Position numbers and translations under genes: made by a program. Of a stretch of 64,000 nt of DNA, positions 61,354-64,000 are shown one piece after another. The stretch covers positions 62,001-126,000 of the forward strand of contig CANLLN010000001.1 in the NCBI GenBank assembly GCA_947491945.1. The letters run 5' to 3'. Each line of letters starts with the position of its first letter. Position 1 is the stretch's first letter. The notes under the pieces were generated by a model, which worked only from the letters and a program-made list of their open reading frames with translations, made no database searches and had not been told where the DNA came from. The DNA is from an uncultured Carboxylicivirga sp. (GTDB taxonomy: Bacteria; Bacteroidota; Bacteroidia; Bacteroidales; Marinilabiliaceae).

Positions 61354-62475
61354 TTATAGCACTGCTTCTCTTCGGGGACAGGAGGGTAGCACTGGCGTTG
61401 GTGCTGACTCGCTGTGGCACCCTTCCAAACATTCGTTAGGATCGCAGCAGGTATGGCAAACTCTTTTATAGGCGGCGTAACTCAGCAGTGAAACACCAGT
61501 GGATAGGAAGTCTGCCTTTACGGGCTCTTCCCTCACCAGGTCGGTGCTTAGGTATTTCTTGTTATCATCCGCAAATACCGTTACTACGACGGCATCAGGG
61601 CCTAGTTCCTCCTGTATTTTAAGAGCGCCAATAAAGTTGGCGCCGCTGGATATGCCCACACCCAGTCCCAGGGCAGTGCTCAGCTTCTGTGCCATCATAA
61701 TGGCATCCCCGTCATCCACACTAATGATCTCATCCAGTTGATCCAATTTAACAATGGTGGGGATAAACTCATCGGAGATACCTTGAATTCGATGTTTTCC
61801 TACTTTGTAGCCCGTTGTCATGGTGGGGGAGTTGGAGGGTTCCAGCGGGTGTATCTTAATGCCCGGAATTTGTTCGCGCAGAAATTTGCCCACGCCCATT
61901 ACCGTGCCCCCCGTGCCCACGCCGGCCACAAAAGCATCGGGTGTTAAACCCCGAAAACGGAGTTGCCAGTATAATTCAGGTCCGGTTGTATTGTAATGGG
62001 CCTCGCAATTATCGAAGTTGGAAAACTGACGGGGCAGGAAAGTGTTATTGCTCTCGGTAGCCAGCTGATTGGCCATTTCGATGCTGCCTAAAAAACCACC
62101 TTCTTCGGGAGTCACCAGTCGGATGTTTGCTCCAAAGCTCTTAATCAGGTTTTTACGCTCCTGGCTCATCCAATTGGGCATAAAGATAGTTACCGGATGG
62201 CCCATAGCGCGGCCAAGGCCTGAAAAGGCAATGCCCGTGTTGCCGCTGGTGGCTTCTATTATGCGGTCGCCGTCTTTTAACTCACCACTCTCATAAGCCT
62301 TGTTGAGGATGTGAAAGGCCATACGATCCTTGATACTACCGGTCAGGTTTAAAAATTCGGCCTTGGCATAAATCTTTCTTTTGGTGCCTTTGTATTCAAA
62401 TTCAATGGCCAGCAAAGGGGTGTTGCCGATGAGTGTTGACAGGCCTTGCATCCGTTTAAATAGATGATCATTCAT
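61354..62475 (-). CDS. PLP-dependent cysteine synthase with Cys-rich C-terminal tail
   Basis: The 373-residue protein is of the cysteine synthase/beta-substituting family: PLP lysine Lys49 in LTGSIKD, SGNTG (77-81), and the phosphate-binding [10 protein letters not shown]. It makes cysteine from O-acetyl- or O-phosphoserine with sulfide or thiosulfate. Usual length is about 300-320; here an extra tail of about 40 residues contains [19 protein letters not shown], with Cys340, 343, 344, 349 and 353, and Cys366 further on. The tail could bind a metal or persulfide. It is convergent to EI24. Whether it is CysK-, CysM- or CBS-like was not resolved. Confidence 0.88.
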   Translation of the reverse strand: MNDHLFKRMQGLSTLIGNTPLLAIEFEYKGTKRKIYAKAEFLNLTGSIKDRMAFHILNKAYESGELKDGDRIIEATSGNTGIAFSGLGRAMGHPVTIFMPNWMSQERKNLIKSFGANIRLVTPEEGGFLGSIEMANQLATESNNTFLPRQFSNFDNCEAHYNTTGPELYWQLRFRGLTPDAFVAGVGTGGTVMGVGKFLREQIPGIKIHPLEPSNSPTMTTGYKVGKHRIQGISDEFIPTIVKLDQLDEIISVDDGDAIMMAQKLSTALGLGVGISSGANFIGALKIQEELGPDAVVVTVFADDNKKYLSTDLVREEPVKADFLSTGVSLLSYAAYKRVCHTCCDPNECLEGCHSESAPTPVLPSCPRREAVL

Positions 62476-62660
62476 AGTATAGATGTTTTAATGGGGCTTA
62501 TTAGTACTTAATTACTTTATAAGACACCTATAAAATCATTTCGGGTGACACACTTACAATTATATTGGCCGATGTTAAGTGTAGGTTGTTGTGGAGTAGG
62601 GAGATGTGATAAATTGAGGCTGATGTGATTTCTTGTTTATGAGATCTTCCCCCCAAAAAA

Positions 62661-62702
62661 CGAGGAGGCCCGAAAATAAAACTACATTTTCGGGCCTCCT
62701 CG
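62661..62702 (-). terminator. Strong terminator of the Spy-like gene
   Basis: A perfect 17-bp stem CGAGGAGGCCCGAAAAT (62661-62677) / ATTTTCGGGCCTCCTCG (62686-62702) with an 8-nt loop; on the minus strand TTTTTT follows. It lies 18 bp after the stop of the Spy/CpxP-like gene. Confidence 0.93.
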
Positions 62703-62720
62703 TTTCAGTTATTACGTGTA

Positions 62721-63614
62721 TTACCATCTCATTTCTCTATGGTGAGCGTGTTGCCCACGATGTCTGTCGAACATGAGTTGTTCCTCATCGCCGAGCTGTG
62801 CGCGCATTTCACTTCGTTTGGCAGCGTGTAGTTTTGCTATTTTAAGTTTAATGGCTGCTTGCTCATCAATGTTCTTATCCACTTTTTTCAGATCTACTGT
62901 TTCACCACTTGTTAGTGTGCGTTGTTGTGCCTTCAGCTCATTTAAGCGGTTGTTCAGGGGTTGAGTTTCCTTCATCATTGAAAGGTGCAAAGCTCTAAGG
63001 TTTTCGCGTACTTCATCCGATACCATTGGAGTTCCTTGTTGCCTCCATCCATCGCCATTACCACGTCCCTGTTGATAAGCTTTCCCTTGTTGTCCGTAGC
63101 CGCTACCATTCATGCCGTTTCCAGATCCCCGTCTCCCTTTTCCGGGGCGCATTCCATGTCCTTTTCCGGCACCGCTTCTCATGCCTTCGCCATAATAGCA
63201 TCCGGCATCTTGCCGTTGTCTTCGGCTGTCAAAGGCAATGCCTTGCTCTTCATTCAAAAAGGACTTAATGGTTTGATGATGACGTACCCTTTTCTTTTGA
63301 ATGTTGGTATTGATGGAGTTTATTTCTGTTAACACCTTGTTCAAAGCCTCCTTGTTAAGGGGCGTTGTGGTTTCGATACTTCGTTTTTGGGCACGCAACT
63401 CACCCAAGCGGTTATGTTGCTGTTGCACGGATTTCTGAAAGCTGATGCGCTCCTGATTAATCTTACTTTCCTGCTCGTCGCTTAGATTATCTATACGGCA
63501 ATTGCGATTTTCAAAATTAGCGCATTGGGCACGCCGGCCATTGTAGCGTTGTGCTGTCGCTGTTAGTATCGACAGGCAGAATATTCCGGTTAATAATAAA
63601 TATCTGTTTTTCAT
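62721..63614 (-). CDS. Periplasmic Spy/CpxP-like protein with two repeated domains
   Basis: From the ATG at 63614 the 297-residue protein has a signal peptide (MKNRYLLLTGIFCLSILTA, cleaved after TAQ). Two similar helical Spy/CpxP-type domains (about 43-132 and 197-286) share the order LSDEQ / VSDEV, RLGELRAQKR / RLNELKAQQR and LNEEQGIAFDSR / LGDEEQLMFDRH. A Gly/Arg-rich linker (about 137-196) joins them, and the end is His-rich (HRGQHAHHREMRW), which could bind metal. Such proteins act as periplasmic chaperones or zinc-stress sensors. A longer start at 63668 would put residues ahead of the signal peptide and is rejected. Confidence 0.82.
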   Translation of the reverse strand: MKNRYLLLTGIFCLSILTATAQRYNGRRAQCANFENRNCRIDNLSDEQESKINQERISFQKSVQQQHNRLGELRAQKRSIETTTPLNKEALNKVLTEINSINTNIQKKRVRHHQTIKSFLNEEQGIAFDSRRQRQDAGCYYGEGMRSGAGKGHGMRPGKGRRGSGNGMNGSGYGQQGKAYQQGRGNGDGWRQQGTPMVSDEVRENLRALHLSMMKETQPLNNRLNELKAQQRTLTSGETVDLKKVDKNIDEQAAIKLKIAKLHAAKRSEMRAQLGDEEQLMFDRHRGQHAHHREMRW

Positions 63615-63710
63615 TGGTCTGTGTTTTAAAATGTTCAACATAAGGGTACAGCAATTACAGCTCAGCAAGCGCGCTTATGCTAAGTGGTTCATTGCAAGTA
63701 CAAATATTGA

Positions 63711-64000
63711 TTAGTGTCTGTGTCGTCGGCCCCGGAAACGTCTCTTCGGGCCCTCTCGCATGATACGTTCTTTAAACATTTGGTCAAGCAACTCACGTTG
63801 CCGGTCGTTTTCACACACTCCGCGTAATTGTCTAAAGTGATAATAGTTAGATTTCTCAATCAGCTTTTGCTGCCGGCTTATTTGATCAATCAGCCGTCCG
63901 GCTTCCACGCTGTCGGAGTTGTTGTTGAAGGTTTCGTTCATTAGCCGCTTTCGCAGGCTGTCAATGGCTGATTCGTGGCTGCGTATGCGCCTGGCATGCT
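63711..64000 (-). CDS. Periplasmic heavy-metal-sensor-like protein (CpxP type), 3' part only
   Basis: The frame is open from the right edge of the window through an internal Met at 63941 to the stop at 63711, giving at least 96 residues of the C-terminal part. It reads HARRIRSHESAIDSLRKRLM and continues with basic helices, VCENDRQRELLDQMFKERI and a tail RRFRGRRHRH. This pattern fits the Spy/CpxP-type periplasmic sensors that follow sigma-factor genes in Bacteroidota. The N-terminal membrane segment is not visible because the gene is cut. It lies 96 bp upstream of the double-domain Spy-like gene on the same strand and is likely in the same operon. Confidence 0.7.
   Translation of the reverse strand, partial: HARRIRSHESAIDSLRKRLMNETFNNNSDSVEAGRLIDQISRQQKLIEKSNYYHFRQLRGVCENDRQRELLDQMFKERIMREGPKRRFRGRRHRH

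Overview
The window looks like chromosomal DNA of a Bacteroidota bacterium, most likely a Marinilabiliales-type (marine or anaerobic Bacteroidales-related) organism; the order-level guess is inference. Support for the phylum is direct: two SusC/SusD outer-membrane transporter pairs, lipoproteins with acidic residues just after the lipid-bearing cysteine, several promoters with the phylum-specific TAnnTTTG -7 element, a LysM plus type-1 periplasmic-binding fusion protein, and almost no Shine-Dalgarno sequences. No rRNA, tRNA, CRISPR array, insertion sequence or phage gene was seen.

Layout. 1-1,760: a cut-off membrane-anchored hypothetical gene and a RecD/Pif1-like helicase. 1,777-8,434 (minus): a six-gene nucleotide-sugar operon (ugd, UDP-xylose synthase, rfbA, rfbC, rfbD, phosphohexomutase) that feeds surface polysaccharide synthesis; rfbB is absent. 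8,647-11,854 (plus): rpsA, a STAS protein and rnz in one tight run. 12,100-25,871 (plus): a polysaccharide-utilisation locus with SusC, SusD, an arylsulfotransferase-like lipoprotein, a LacI regulator, a GH2 exo-glucosaminidase-like enzyme, two ROK proteins and a GH9 enzyme of the exo-glucosaminidase type. Two near-identical LacI-type operators precede susC and the GH2 gene. The enzyme pair points to chitosan or glucosamine-rich oligosaccharides. 26,041-28,936 (minus): an ArsR-controlled arsenic cluster (arsR, thioredoxin-like, arsF, arsG, permease) in which the same inverted repeat occurs three times, once before each transcription unit. 29,035-33,606 (minus): a SiaC-like protein, then a four-gene sulfur module: octaheme tetrathionate-reductase-family cytochrome c, membrane cytochrome b, and two YeeE/YedE thiosulfate-transporter halves, the second fused to a cysteine-less rhodanese domain ending in GGCS. 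34,285-39,800 (plus): a second SusC/SusD/lipoprotein set without enzymes, AT-rich and with different arginine codon use. 39,810-53,335: housekeeping and solitary genes (YkgJ-type protein, M18 aminopeptidase, cold-shock protein, topB, sulfatase, LysM/PBP1 protein, ABC-F, rlmB, UroD-family). 53,336-54,490: three tandem copies of a roughly 400-bp hairpin-rich repeat. 54,559-64,000: SulP transporter, exported HExxH protein, MsbA-like exporter, purB, EI24/CysZ-like protein, a cysteine synthase with a Cys-rich tail, and two Spy/CpxP-like periplasmic proteins.

Together the genes describe a cell that builds rhamnose/xylose-containing surface glycans, harvests amino-sugar polymers, tolerates arsenicals and handles several sulfur species (thiosulfate/tetrathionate, sulfate, sulfate esters, cysteine). 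The most unusual items are the sulfur module with its degenerate rhodanese and Cys tail, the divergent ROK pair, the triple ArsR operators and the 400-bp tandem repeat.
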